A stretch of DNA of 15,054 nucleotides from GCA-020356105 sp041602815 (GCA_041602815.1 JBFIFO010000096.1:1-15054), one strand, 5' to 3'. Shown: positions 5,916 to 13,561, counted from the first letter of the stretch. The notes: generated from the sequence alone by a model not told the origin. A program made the numbers and translations.

Positions 5916-8399
5916 ATGACCGACCACAAACCGCTGCCGGCCGATGAGCTGTTCATGGCGTGCGACCCGTCACGCCTGGGATTCAAGACAACGTCCGAGT
6001 TGGACCCGTTGGAGGAGCTGATCGGGCAGGACCGGGCGGTTGAGGCGGTGGCGTTCGGGATCGGCATCCGCCGCGACGGCTTCAACCTGTTCGCCGCGGG
6101 CCCGGCAGGAACGGGCAAGCACACGCTGATCGGCGAATTCCTGCAGCGCGAGGCGCGCGCCGGGCCAATCCCCGACGACTGGTGTTATGTCTATAATTTC
6201 GAGGAACCGCGGCGGCCGCAGGCGTTGCGCCTGCCGGCGGGGCGGGCCCATCCCCTCGCCCGCGACATGGAGCATCTGACCCAGGACCTGCGGGCCGCCC
6301 TTCAGGCCACATTCGAAAGCGAAGACTACCGCAATCGCCGGGAAGCGCTGGCGCAGGAATTCAAGGAACGCCAGGAACAGGCGTTCGAAGAGATCCAGAA
6401 GCGCGCGACGGAGCACAGCATCGCGCTCGTGCGTACGCCCCTCGGACTTGCGCTGGCACCGCTGCGCGAGGGCCAGGTGCTCAGTCCGGAAGAGTTCGAG
6501 GCGTTGCCGGAGGCAGAGCGCGAGCAGACCAAGTCGGACCTGAAGCAGCTCGAGGAACGGCTCCAAGCGACGCTGCGGCAGGCACCGCGCTGGGAGCGCG
6601 AACACCGTGACCGTGTGCGCGAGATCAACCGCGAGGTCAGCCGTCTCGCGGTGGACCATTTGATCGATGAGATCCGCAAGAAGCACGAAGACCTGCCGGA
6701 CGTCATCGCGTGGCTGCAGGCGGTCGAGAAGGACGTGGTGGACAAGGCGGAAACGCTGCTCGCGGGGTCTCAGCAGGCAACCGGCGAGGCGGGCCAGCAG
6801 CCGCAGCCCGCACATGCACCGACGCAGGACGGGGCGATGCGCCATTACTCGGTCAACGTCCTGGTGGGCCGAGATGACAATGGCGGCGCTCCCGTGGTGT
6901 ATGAGGATCACCCGACTTACGGCAATCTATTGGGCCGCATCGAGCATCGTTCGGAATTCGGCACCCTGGTTACCGACTTCACGCTGATCAAGGCCGGCGC
7001 CCTTCACCGGGCCAATGGCGGCTTCCTTGTCGTGGATGCCTACAAGCTGCTGACCCAGCCGTACAGCTGGGACGGACTGAAGCGAGTCCTGCGGGCGGGC
7101 GAGATTAGCATCGAACCACTCGGACAGACGCTGAGCCTGGTCGATACGGTATCCCTCGATCCGCAACCGATTCCGCTCGACATCAAGATCGTCCTCGTCG
7201 GCGAGCGCATGCTCTACTACCTGCTCTGCGCCTACGATCCCGATTTCAACGAGCTGTTCAAGGTCCAGGCGGACTTCGAGGAAGAGATGCCGCGCAACGA
7301 GGCCAATGTCGACCTCTACGCCCGGCTGATCGGCACCATCGTCGGCAATGAGGGCATGCGACCGTTCGAGGCCGGCGCCGTCGGCCGCGTGATCGAGCGC
7401 GCGGCGCGACTGGCCGGCAACCGGGAGAAACTGACCACCCATATGCGGAGCATCGCCGACCTGTTGCACGAAGCGGACTACTGGGCCGAGACGGCCGGCC
7501 ACGAAACCGTCACCGCTGCGGACGTGACGCGCGCCATCGACGCCCATATCCGGCGCTCGGACCGGCTGCGCGAAAAGATCCAGGAGACGATCGCCGAAGG
7601 CATCGTGCTGATCGACAGCACCGGGGCCAAGCCCGGCCAGTTGAACGGTCTTTCGGTCATACAGCTCGGCGGCTACTCATTCGGCCGGCCGAGCCGGATC
7701 ACCGCCCGGGTCAGCATGGGCCGCGGCCGGGTCATCGACATCGAGCGCGAGGTCAAGCTCGGCGGCCCGCTGCATTCCAAGGGCGTGCTGATTCTGTCCG
7801 GGTTCCTTGCCGACCGGTTTGGACGCGACCGCCCCCTGGCCCTGGCGGCCAGCCTGGTCTTCGAACAGTCCTATGGCGGGGTCGACGGCGACAGCGCCTC
7901 GTCGACCGAACTCTATGCCCTGATGTCGGCCCTGTCCGGCGTGCCGATCAAGCAGGGATTCGCCGTCACAGGCTCGGTCAACCAGCGCGGCGAAGTGCAG
8001 GCGATCGGTGGCGCCAACGAGAAGATCGAGGGCTTCTTCGATGTCTGCAAGGCGCGCGGGCTGACCGGCGACCAGGGCGTCCTCATCCCGGCGTCGAACG
8101 TCCGACACCTGATGCTGCGCGACGACGTGGTCGAGGCCTGCCGCAAGGGCGAATTCGCCATCTACAGCGTCGAAACCATCGATCAGGGGCTGGAAATCCT
8201 GACCGGGGTGCCGGCCGGCGAGCCGGGCTCCGACGGCACATATCCGGAGGGCACGATCAACCGTCTCGTCGCAGACCGTCTGGAAGCCTTCGCCGAGAAG
8301 GCGCGCAAGGCCAGGATCGACAGGGACGGCGGCGACAACAAGAACAACAGCGACAAGGACGGCGACGCGACGTCCCAGGTCATGCCAGGATCCGGCTGA
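5916..8399 (+). CDS. Lon-related ATP-dependent protease (AAA_32 / LonB-like)
   Basis: This 827-residue protein belongs to the Lon-related family typified by E. coli YcbZ, not classical Lon: the N-terminal LON substrate domain is absent. Walker A is GPAGTGK (62-68). A long charged, probably coiled-coil insertion spans about 130-280. The second half of the AAA module has ANGGFLVVDAYKLL (366-379), in which the usual second acidic residue of Walker B is Ala375. The C-terminal peptidase has the Ser/Lys dyad: Ser660 in GDSAS and Lys703 in GGANEKIEG. It should unfold and degrade cytosolic proteins. GAGGGG six bases upstream supports the ATG at 5916. The last ~30 residues form a hydrophilic Asp/Asn/Gly-rich tail. 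The final 20 bp overlap the 3' end of the convergent glycosylase gene. Confidence 0.95.
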   Translation: MTDHKPLPADELFMACDPSRLGFKTTSELDPLEELIGQDRAVEAVAFGIGIRRDGFNLFAAGPAGTGKHTLIGEFLQREARAGPIPDDWCYVYNFEEPRRPQALRLPAGRAHPLARDMEHLTQDLRAALQATFESEDYRNRREALAQEFKERQEQAFEEIQKRATEHSIALVRTPLGLALAPLREGQVLSPEEFEALPEAEREQTKSDLKQLEERLQATLRQAPRWEREHRDRVREINREVSRLAVDHLIDEIRKKHEDLPDVIAWLQAVEKDVVDKAETLLAGSQQATGEAGQQPQPAHAPTQDGAMRHYSVNVLVGRDDNGGAPVVYEDHPTYGNLLGRIEHRSEFGTLVTDFTLIKAGALHRANGGFLVVDAYKLLTQPYSWDGLKRVLRAGEISIEPLGQTLSLVDTVSLDPQPIPLDIKIVLVGERMLYYLLCAYDPDFNELFKVQADFEEEMPRNEANVDLYARLIGTIVGNEGMRPFEAGAVGRVIERAARLAGNREKLTTHMRSIADLLHEADYWAETAGHETVTAADVTRAIDAHIRRSDRLREKIQETIAEGIVLIDSTGAKPGQLNGLSVIQLGGYSFGRPSRITARVSMGRGRVIDIEREVKLGGPLHSKGVLILSGFLADRFGRDRPLALAASLVFEQSYGGVDGDSASSTELYALMSALSGVPIKQGFAVTGSVNQRGEVQAIGGANEKIEGFFDVCKARGLTGDQGVLIPASNVRHLMLRDDVVEACRKGEFAIYSVETIDQGLEILTGVPAGEPGSDGTYPEGTINRLVADRLEAFAEKARKARIDRDGGDNKNNSDKDGDATSQVMPGSG

Positions 8400-8973
8400 C
8401 CCGGCTGCGAAGTTCGGGCACCAGCTCCGCTTCGAACCACGGATTGCGCCGCAACCAGGCCGTGTTGCGCCAGCTGGGATGGGGCAGCGGTAGAAAGTCC
8501 GGCAGGTAATCGCGCCACGCGGCGACGTTTTCGGTCAGGCTGCGGCGCCGCCGATGGCCGAGATAGTGGGCCTGTGCATACTGGCCGACCAGCAGAACGA
8601 GTCCAACATCCGACATGTGCGCGGCCAGACGGCGATGCCACAGCGGCGCGCATTCGGGCCTTGGCGGCAGGTCGCCGCCGCGGTCATGGCGTCCGGGATA
8701 GCAGAACCCGATCGGCAGGATCGCGACGCGAGATGCGTCGTAGAATGTTGCACGATCCATTGCGAGCCAGTCGCGCAGCCGCTCGCCGGACGCATCATTC
8801 CACGGGATGCCCGTCTCGTGCACCCGGGTCCCCGGCGCCTGCCCCACGATCAGCAGGCGCGCGGTCGGCGCGGCCCGGAAGACCGGCCGCGGGCCGCGCG
8901 GCAGGTGGGCGATACAATGGGTGCAGGCCCGGGCGGCCGCGATCGCCTGGTCGAGCGTCTCCCGCGTGCTCAC
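8380..8973 (-). CDS. Uracil-DNA glycosylase family protein (family 4-like, iron-sulfur)
   Basis: From the GTG at 8973 the product is 197 residues. It carries the UDG motif LIVGQAPGTRVHETGIPWND (residues 41-60), the LPIGFCYPGR block, and the C-terminal LPHPSWRN motif with His165. Four cysteines, C17-x2-C20, C91 and C108 (16 residues between the last two), match the [4Fe-4S] ligand spacing of family 4/5 glycosylases. It should excise uracil from deaminated DNA as the first step of base excision repair. The GTG overlaps the sirtuin stop as GTGA (8970-8973), indicating translational coupling. An open frame continues upstream to 9441, but that part is antisense-frame sequence inside the sirtuin gene and unlike UDGs. 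The 3' end overlaps the protease gene by 20 bp. Confidence 0.92.
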   Translation of the reverse strand: MSTRETLDQAIAAARACTHCIAHLPRGPRPVFRAAPTARLLIVGQAPGTRVHETGIPWNDASGERLRDWLAMDRATFYDASRVAILPIGFCYPGRHDRGGDLPPRPECAPLWHRRLAAHMSDVGLVLLVGQYAQAHYLGHRRRRSLTENVAAWRDYLPDFLPLPHPSWRNTAWLRRNPWFEAELVPELRSRVSRILA

Positions 8974-9689
8974 CCCGTCGCGTCCCCGCCCAGCCTGCCG
9001 AACCATTCGGGCACGACCGTGCCGGCCGGGCCGTAGACCGCCTCCTCGAACAGGGTCGCGCCTTCCGACGGCTCCAGGTTGAGCTCGACCGTGCGCGCGC
9101 CGGCCATGCGGGCCGACTGTACGAATCCGGCCGCGGGATACACATTGCCCGACGTGCCGATCGAAACGAACAGATCGCACGACTCGAGCGCCGCGTAAAT
9201 ACGGTCCATCTCGAACGGCATTTCGCCGAACCAGACCACATGCGGGCGCATCGTTCCCAATTCGGCGCAGGCAAGGCACGGGGTGTCGAAGCACAGGTCC
9301 TCGCGACACTCCACGACGTCGCCGCAGCGGTCGCAGCGCGCCTTCAGCATCTCGCCGTGCATGTGGATCAGGTTGCGGCTGCCGGCGCGCTCGTGGAGAT
9401 TGTCGATGTTCTGGGTCACCAGCAGAAACTCGCCGGGCCATGCCGCCTCGAACTCCGCCAGCGCCAGGTGCGCCCGGTTTGGCGCGATGTCGTGGCCCAG
9501 AAGGTTGCGCCGGCGCGTGTTGTAGAATTCCTGGACGCGCGTCGGATCACGCCGGAACGCCTCGGGCGTCGCGACGTCCTCGATCCTCACCGTGGCCCAG
9601 ATGCCGTCGGCGTCGCGGAATGTGTGCAAGCCCGATTCACGGGAAATCCCGGCGCCGGTCAGCACGACGATTGAGCGGGGTTCAGCCAT
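8970..9689 (-). CDS. cobB: NAD-dependent protein deacylase, class III sirtuin (CobB-like)
   Basis: Read from the ATG at 9689 this is a 239-residue Sir2 protein. It has the NAD site GAGISRESGLHTFR (12-25), TQNIDNLH (92-99), catalytic His111 in IHMHGE, and a zinc site of C119-x2-C122 and C138-x2-C141. FYNTRRR contains Tyr56 and Arg59, the pair that in CobB/SIRT5 binds acidic acyl groups. Removal of succinyl or malonyl as well as acetyl from lysine is therefore expected, consuming NAD. An alternative ATG at 9701 adds four residues; neither start has a strong SD. The open frame extends upstream to 10073, but that portion is antisense to the phosphatase gene and is not sirtuin-like. It is the first gene of a two-gene operon with the glycosylase. 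Confidence 0.95.
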   Translation of the reverse strand: MAEPRSIVVLTGAGISRESGLHTFRDADGIWATVRIEDVATPEAFRRDPTRVQEFYNTRRRNLLGHDIAPNRAHLALAEFEAAWPGEFLLVTQNIDNLHERAGSRNLIHMHGEMLKARCDRCGDVVECREDLCFDTPCLACAELGTMRPHVVWFGEMPFEMDRIYAALESCDLFVSIGTSGNVYPAAGFVQSARMAGARTVELNLEPSEGATLFEEAVYGPAGTVVPEWFGRLGGDATG

Positions 9690-9738
9690 GACGCCCGGCA
9701 TGCTAAACCAAACGCCCGAAACCGCAAACGGGAAGCGT
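9690..9738. promoter_or_regulatory. 49-bp divergent spacer between sirtuin and phosphatase genes
   Basis: Only 49 bp separate the two divergent start codons, too short for two independent full promoters. At least one promoter must therefore extend into a coding region, or the two overlap. I see no convincing -35/-10 pair. If either gene starts at its alternative upstream ATG (9701 on minus, 9688 on plus), the two genes approach even closer or overlap. Confidence 0.4.
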
Positions 9739-10212
9739 ATGGTCCGGGTCCTGTTCGTCTGCACCGGCAATATCTGCCGCTCTCCGACCGCCGAGGGCGT
9801 GTTCCGCCACCTCGCGGCGGCGGCCGGCCACGATGGCGTGATCGAAGCCGATTCCGTGGGGCTCGGCGGCTGGCACGTCGGCGACGCGCCCGATCCGCGG
9901 GCGGTCGAGGCGGCGGCGCGGCGCGGCATCGACCTGTCCGGCCTCCGGGCGCGCCAGCTGTCGCTGGCCGACTTCGGCGTCTTCGACCTGCTGCTGGCGA
10001 TGGACAGCGGCCACTTTCGCGAGATGACCGGCCGTGCGCCGCACGAGCACGCGGCCAAGGTGCGGATGTTCATGGAGGCGGCGCGCGGCGCCGGCGCGCC
10101 GTCGGTACCGGACCCCTATTACGGCGCCCGCGCCGGCTTCGAGGAGGTGCTCGACCTGATCGAGGAAGGCGCGCGCGCCTGGCTGCGGGAGCTGGAGGCC
10201 AACTGGTTGTGA
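9739..10212 (+). CDS. Low-molecular-weight phosphotyrosine phosphatase family protein
   Basis: From the ATG at 9739 the product is 157 residues, the normal family length. The N-terminal P-loop CTGNICRS holds nucleophile Cys8 and Arg14 in the C-x5-R arrangement. The general acid Asp125 lies in VPDPYYG near the C terminus. GGGAAG upstream supports this start; the frame is open further back to 9592 but those residues are not conserved in the family. The start of the next gene overlaps its stop (GTGA), so the two are coupled. In diverse bacteria an LMW phosphatase immediately precedes a fructosamine-kinase homologue, and it has been proposed to act in the same ketosamine pathway on sugar phosphates rather than on protein tyrosine. 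I favour that role here on context alone. Confidence 0.92.
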   Translation: MVRVLFVCTGNICRSPTAEGVFRHLAAAAGHDGVIEADSVGLGGWHVGDAPDPRAVEAAARRGIDLSGLRARQLSLADFGVFDLLLAMDSGHFREMTGRAPHEHAAKVRMFMEAARGAGAPSVPDPYYGARAGFEEVLDLIEEGARAWLRELEANWL

Positions 10213-11063
10213 CGCCCGCGGCACGCCGGGCGGTCGCCGCCGCCGCCGGGGCCGCGGTCAGCCGCGTCAGCCCGATGTCGGGCGGCTGCATCGGGGAGGT
10301 TTGGCGGGTGGCGCTGGCTGACGGGCGGCAGCTGGTCGCCAAGACCGCCGGCGCGGACGGAACCCTCGACGTCGAGGGCTACATGCTCGACTACCTGGCA
10401 CGTACGGCTACCGTACCGGTGCCCGACGTCGTCCATGCCGCACCGGATCTCCTGCTCATGTCCTGGGTCGAGACGGCCGGGCCGCTCGGCGCGGGCGCCC
10501 AGGAACACGCGGCGGATCTGCTGGCTGCGCTGCACGATGTCACGGCGGATGCGTACGGACACGAACGGGATACGCTGATCGGCCCGTTGCCGCAGCCAAA
10601 TCCGTGGAGCGGCTCATGGCTGGCGTTCTTCCGCGACCAGCGCCTGCTCCATATGGGGCGCGGCGCCATGGAGGCCGGCCGGCTGCGGCGAGATACGTAC
10701 GGACGCCTGGAGGCTTTCTGCGCCGCCAGACTCGACACGTACATCGAGGAGCCGGTGCAACCGTCGCTGATCCACGGCGACATGTGGGGCGGCAATGTGC
10801 TGTGCCGCGACGACAGGATCGCCGCCTTCATCGACCCGGCGATCTATCACGCCGATCCGGAGATCGAGCTCGCCTTCTCGACCCTGTTCGGCACGTACGG
10901 CGACCGGTTCTTCCGCCGTTATAATGAGCACCGCCCGATCCGCCTTGGGTTTTTCGAGGCGCGACGCGACATCTACAACCTGTACCCGCTGCTGGTCCAC
11001 ACGCGGCTGTTCGGCGGCCACTACGAATCGCAGGTTGACGGGATTTTGCGACGGTATGGCTAG
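10209..11063 (+). CDS. Fructosamine/ketosamine-3-kinase family protein
   Basis: This 284-residue protein has the FN3K kinase fold motifs: the nucleotide loop SGGCIGEVWRV (24-34), Lys45 in LVAK, the catalytic loop LIHGDMWGGN (187-196, Asp191) and the metal-binding IDPAIYHADPEIELA (208-222, Asp209). The family phosphorylates the C3 hydroxyl of ketosamines formed by glycation of amines. The 3-phosphate is unstable and falls off, which frees the amine. Characterised bacterial members prefer ribulosamines or erythrulosamines. The GTG start overlaps the phosphatase stop by 4 bp. The TAG stop shares the palindrome CTAG with the TAG stop of the convergent thpR gene (11060-11063). Both gene order and motifs support the call; the natural substrate is inferred. 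Confidence 0.94.
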   Translation: MTPAARRAVAAAAGAAVSRVSPMSGGCIGEVWRVALADGRQLVAKTAGADGTLDVEGYMLDYLARTATVPVPDVVHAAPDLLLMSWVETAGPLGAGAQEHAADLLAALHDVTADAYGHERDTLIGPLPQPNPWSGSWLAFFRDQRLLHMGRGAMEAGRLRRDTYGRLEAFCAARLDTYIEEPVQPSLIHGDMWGGNVLCRDDRIAAFIDPAIYHADPEIELAFSTLFGTYGDRFFRRYNEHRPIRLGFFEARRDIYNLYPLLVHTRLFGGHYESQVDGILRRYG

Positions 11064-11605
11064 GTTGAGCCCGCCAGGGGATAGCTCGCCTCCTCGATGT
11101 AGACGGCGCCCTCGGACTTCAGGAAGCTGGCGAACAGCACAAACCGCTCGGCGGCAAACGGGGCGGAGCGGAAGGCGCCGTTCGTGGCGGCCCATTCCTC
11201 GACGCGGGCACTGCGGACATCCCGGAGGCGCGCGATCGTCACGTGCGGCGAGAACTTGCGGGTTTCGGCCGCCAGCCCGGCCCGCACCAGCGCCGACTCG
11301 ATCTTCGCCTGCAGATGCATCAGCGGCTTCGACGGGACAACGCCGACCCACAGCGCGTGCGGACGTTTGCCGCGGCCGAAATTGCCGATGCCGTCCAGCT
11401 GCAGCGCGAACGCGGGGGCGCTGACCTCTGCCAGCGCAGCATCGACATCATTGGCGACATCGTTCGGCACCTCGCCGATGAACCGTAGCGTCAGATGGAT
11501 GTTCTGCGGCTTGATCCAGCGGGCGCCCTGCAGCCCTGACTGCAGCAGGGCCAGCTGGGTCCTCACGGTTTCCGGCAGCGGAACGGCAACGAAGAGGCGG
11601 ATCAT
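11060..11605 (-). CDS. thpR: RNA 2',3'-cyclic phosphodiesterase (ThpR/LigT, 2H family)
   Basis: This 181-residue protein carries the two HxTx motifs of the 2H phosphoesterase fold, HLTL (residues 37-40) and HVTI (121-124), about 80 residues apart as expected. It begins with the typical MIRLFVAVPLP. Family members hydrolyse 2',3'-cyclic phosphates at RNA ends to 2'-phosphates and can show 2'-5' ligase activity in vitro. The frame is open to a TTG at 11656, but the ATG at 11605 gives the family's N terminus; no strong SD is visible. It lies 67 bp downstream of the FIST gene on the same strand, so it may be the third gene of the tesA-FIST operon. A GC-rich inverted repeat sits in that gap. Confidence 0.95.
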   Translation of the reverse strand: MIRLFVAVPLPETVRTQLALLQSGLQGARWIKPQNIHLTLRFIGEVPNDVANDVDAALAEVSAPAFALQLDGIGNFGRGKRPHALWVGVVPSKPLMHLQAKIESALVRAGLAAETRKFSPHVTIARLRDVRSARVEEWAATNGAFRSAPFAAERFVLFASFLKSEGAVYIEEASYPLAGST

Positions 11606-11637
11606 GATGCGTCGGCTTTGAGACTGGATCGGCTGGA

Positions 11638-11650
11638 CCGGCCTGGCCGG
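11638..11650. repeat. GC-rich inverted repeat between FIST gene and thpR
   Basis: The sequence ccggcctggccgg is a perfect 6-bp inverted repeat around one central base in the 67-bp gap between the FIST stop and the thpR ATG. There is no U-tract after it on the minus strand, so it may be a processing or attenuation hairpin or simply chance in GC-rich DNA. Confidence 0.3.
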
Positions 11651-11672
11651 CGCCAAATTAACGGAAACCGGC

Positions 11673-12800
11673 CTACAGGAACAGTGTCAGCACGCCGGTA
11701 TACCCGTACAGGCGGTTGTGGTTGATCTCGCCATTGGCGAACAGGCCGGCGATCGGGAAGTCGCCCAACTCGTCGGCGATCATCGACATCTCCCGGTTGC
11801 CCGGCCCGAACTGGTTCGGACCCCGCGCAACGCAGGTGTAATACAGCGCACCCCGAATGCCGTTCGCGGTCCGCTGCCGCAATCGCCTGAGCATGCGGTG
11901 CAGGTCGTCGGCGGCGGTCTTCTCGTCACGGCGGCAGAACATGATATTGTCCCCGGTCGACACGACATCGCCGATCGCCAGCAATCCGTTCTCGCGGTCG
12001 ATCCCCATCAAGTTCCGCACGAGGTAGTCGCCGGTATCGGATCCGGTGACCGGCAGCGCGGCGAAGAGTTGCCCCCCAGCGCGACGCGCATCGCCCGACA
12101 GGGCTTTGCCCACATCATCCTCGAAGATGTCCAGCGCCGGCTCGTCGTCCAGTTCGATGAGGACGTTGCCGTCGGCGCGGGTCACGGTGTGGGTCGGTCC
12201 GATGGGCGAGCATCCCTGCGTCAGGCCGACCGCAACGGGCAGCACATACGGCGACAGCAGCACCCCCGACAGGCCGCCGGAAAAGCGACCGTCGGCGAGC
12301 TGGACAGCGCCGGTCCTGACGGAGGTCAGGCCGCCGACGAGATAGGCATTGGTGGACACGGCGAAATCCCTTACCAGCCCCTGAACCCGCGGGTTCCTGG
12401 GGTCGGCGTGAACCACGGCCAGAGGCGGATCATTGGCGGCCAGCCATTCCGCCTGCGACTCCGCGACGCTTCGCATATCCGCCTTAAGGCCGCCGAAGAC
12501 ACGAAACCCGTCGCTGTCGATCGGCATCACGAGTACGGAGAGAGCGGGCGCCTCGAAATACTCGGCGCGGAAGCCGCACACGCCCATGCCGGCGGCACCG
12601 ATCCAGTGCGCCACTCCGGTGCTTTGTCTCAGCACCACCTCGATTTCGGGCAGCGCGTCGGCGAACGCCTCGGTCACGAAGACGAGACCAAGCCGATGCT
12701 CACGGCCGAGTTCGCCAAGGCCGGCGAGAACCTTGCCGACAGCGTCCTGCCATCGCACAGCGCTGGCCGCGGCAGCCCTGAAGTCGCCCGCGTCGGTCAT
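11673..12800 (-). CDS. FIST N- and C-domain protein (small-ligand sensor type)
   Basis: This 375-residue protein spans a FIST_N domain (about 25-215, including HWIGAAGMGVCG and YLVGGLTS) and a FIST_C domain (about 220-370). The latter has the characteristic ALYYTCVARGPNQFG and PIAGLFANGEINHN stretches and ends in a GYTGVLTLF strand. FIST domains were predicted from sequence to sense small ligands, and some members are fused to signalling modules. This one stands alone, with no kinase, cyclase or chemoreceptor domain and no signal peptide, so it should be cytosolic. Its ATG overlaps the tesA stop as ATGA (12797-12800), implying translational coupling and a shared job with the esterase or transporter. 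The biochemical function is unknown. Length is normal for the family. Confidence 0.9.
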   Translation of the reverse strand: MTDAGDFRAAAASAVRWQDAVGKVLAGLGELGREHRLGLVFVTEAFADALPEIEVVLRQSTGVAHWIGAAGMGVCGFRAEYFEAPALSVLVMPIDSDGFRVFGGLKADMRSVAESQAEWLAANDPPLAVVHADPRNPRVQGLVRDFAVSTNAYLVGGLTSVRTGAVQLADGRFSGGLSGVLLSPYVLPVAVGLTQGCSPIGPTHTVTRADGNVLIELDDEPALDIFEDDVGKALSGDARRAGGQLFAALPVTGSDTGDYLVRNLMGIDRENGLLAIGDVVSTGDNIMFCRRDEKTAADDLHRMLRRLRQRTANGIRGALYYTCVARGPNQFGPGNREMSMIADELGDFPIAGLFANGEINHNRLYGYTGVLTLFL

Positions 12801-13489
12801 CGTTCGGCCTCCTTCAGCGCCGCACTCACCTCCGGCAGGATGTTGTCGACGATCACGGCGATGCCGGCTGCCGTAGGATGAATACCGTCGTCCTGGTTGA
12901 GCGTCGGGTTTGCCGCCACGCCGTCTAGGAAGAACGGGTAGAAGGCGGTCCCGTGTTTTGCCGCGAGATCCGCGTAGAGAGCCGCAAAGGCATCACCGTA
13001 TCGGGTTCCCAGATTCGGCGGCGCCCGCATCCCGGCAAGCAGGACGTGCGCGCCGGCGGCCCGGATCCGCGTGATGATCTCGTCGAGATTGCGCCGCGTT
13101 GCCGCGGGTTCCAGACCTCTGAGGCCGTCATTGCCGCCGAGCGCAATGATCACGAGGTCGGGCCGCTCCGCAAGCAGCCAGTCCAGCCGTGCAAGCCCGC
13201 CGGCCGTGGTGTCGCCGGACACGCCGCCGTTGACGACCCGCACCTCGATGCCGGTGCGCGCCAGCGCAGCCTCGAGCTGCGCCGGGAAGCTTTCCTCGAG
13301 CGCCAGACCGTATCCGGCCGTCAGACTGTCACCCAGGGCGAGGATGACCGGCTGGTCCTTGACGACCGCAATTGCAGGCCGCCCGGCGATGCCGAGCAGG
13401 GCAATCAGGACCAACACGAGCCACGGCCGATTGAATATCGCGGCTGCCGCGCGATATATCGTTGAGACGTGGCGCGGTTTCGTGTTCAT
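12797..13489 (-). CDS. tesA: TesA-like SGNH hydrolase (arylesterase / lysophospholipase)
   Basis: From the ATG at 13489 this is a 230-residue exported esterase. Residues 1-41 look like a long signal peptide (hydrophobic WLVLVLIALLGIAG, then PAIA as a cleavage site). The SGNH blocks are intact: GDSLTAGYGL (Ser55), VNGGVSGDTT (Gly89), GGND (Asn120) and DGIHPTAAG (Asp201, His204). TesA enzymes hydrolyse thioesters, arylesters and lysophospholipids in the periplasm. AGGA seven bases before the ATG supports this start over a GTG at 13537 that gives 16 more residues. The gene is divergent from ybbA across 72 bp, the same arrangement as in E. coli, where the esterase is linked to the YbbAP transporter. 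The downstream FIST gene overlaps its stop codon. Confidence 0.93.
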   Translation of the reverse strand: MNTKPRHVSTIYRAAAAIFNRPWLVLVLIALLGIAGRPAIAVVKDQPVILALGDSLTAGYGLALEESFPAQLEAALARTGIEVRVVNGGVSGDTTAGGLARLDWLLAERPDLVIIALGGNDGLRGLEPAATRRNLDEIITRIRAAGAHVLLAGMRAPPNLGTRYGDAFAALYADLAAKHGTAFYPFFLDGVAANPTLNQDDGIHPTAAGIAVIVDNILPEVSAALKEAER

Positions 13490-13561
13490 AGACGATCCTG
13501 CGGCGTACACACCTGTAACGAATGCATAACGGAACACTCCCTAATCTAAATTCAATTGGCA
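13490..13561. promoter_or_regulatory. Divergent tesA / ybbA promoter region
   Basis: This 72-bp spacer between the divergent start codons contains an AT-rich half (taatctaaattcaattg, 13542-13558). It must hold promoters or promoter parts for both operons. I found no strong -35/-10 pair and no evident SD for ybbA, so exact sites are not called. Confidence 0.45.

Noticed and set aside
8974..9441. Upstream part of the long glycosylase frame
   Set aside because: It lies wholly inside the sirtuin gene in another frame. The GTG at 8973 with GTGA overlap gives the family-length glycosylase.
9690..10073. Upstream part of the long sirtuin frame
   Set aside because: Antisense to the phosphatase gene and Ser/Arg-rich. 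Sirtuin similarity begins at the ATG at 9689.
11718..12881. Plus-strand open frame of 387 codons opposite the FIST gene, longer than the FIST frame itself
   Set aside because: It is an antisense shadow of GC-rich codons. The product is His/Arg/Gly-rich without any recognisable domain, while the minus frame gives a full FIST protein.
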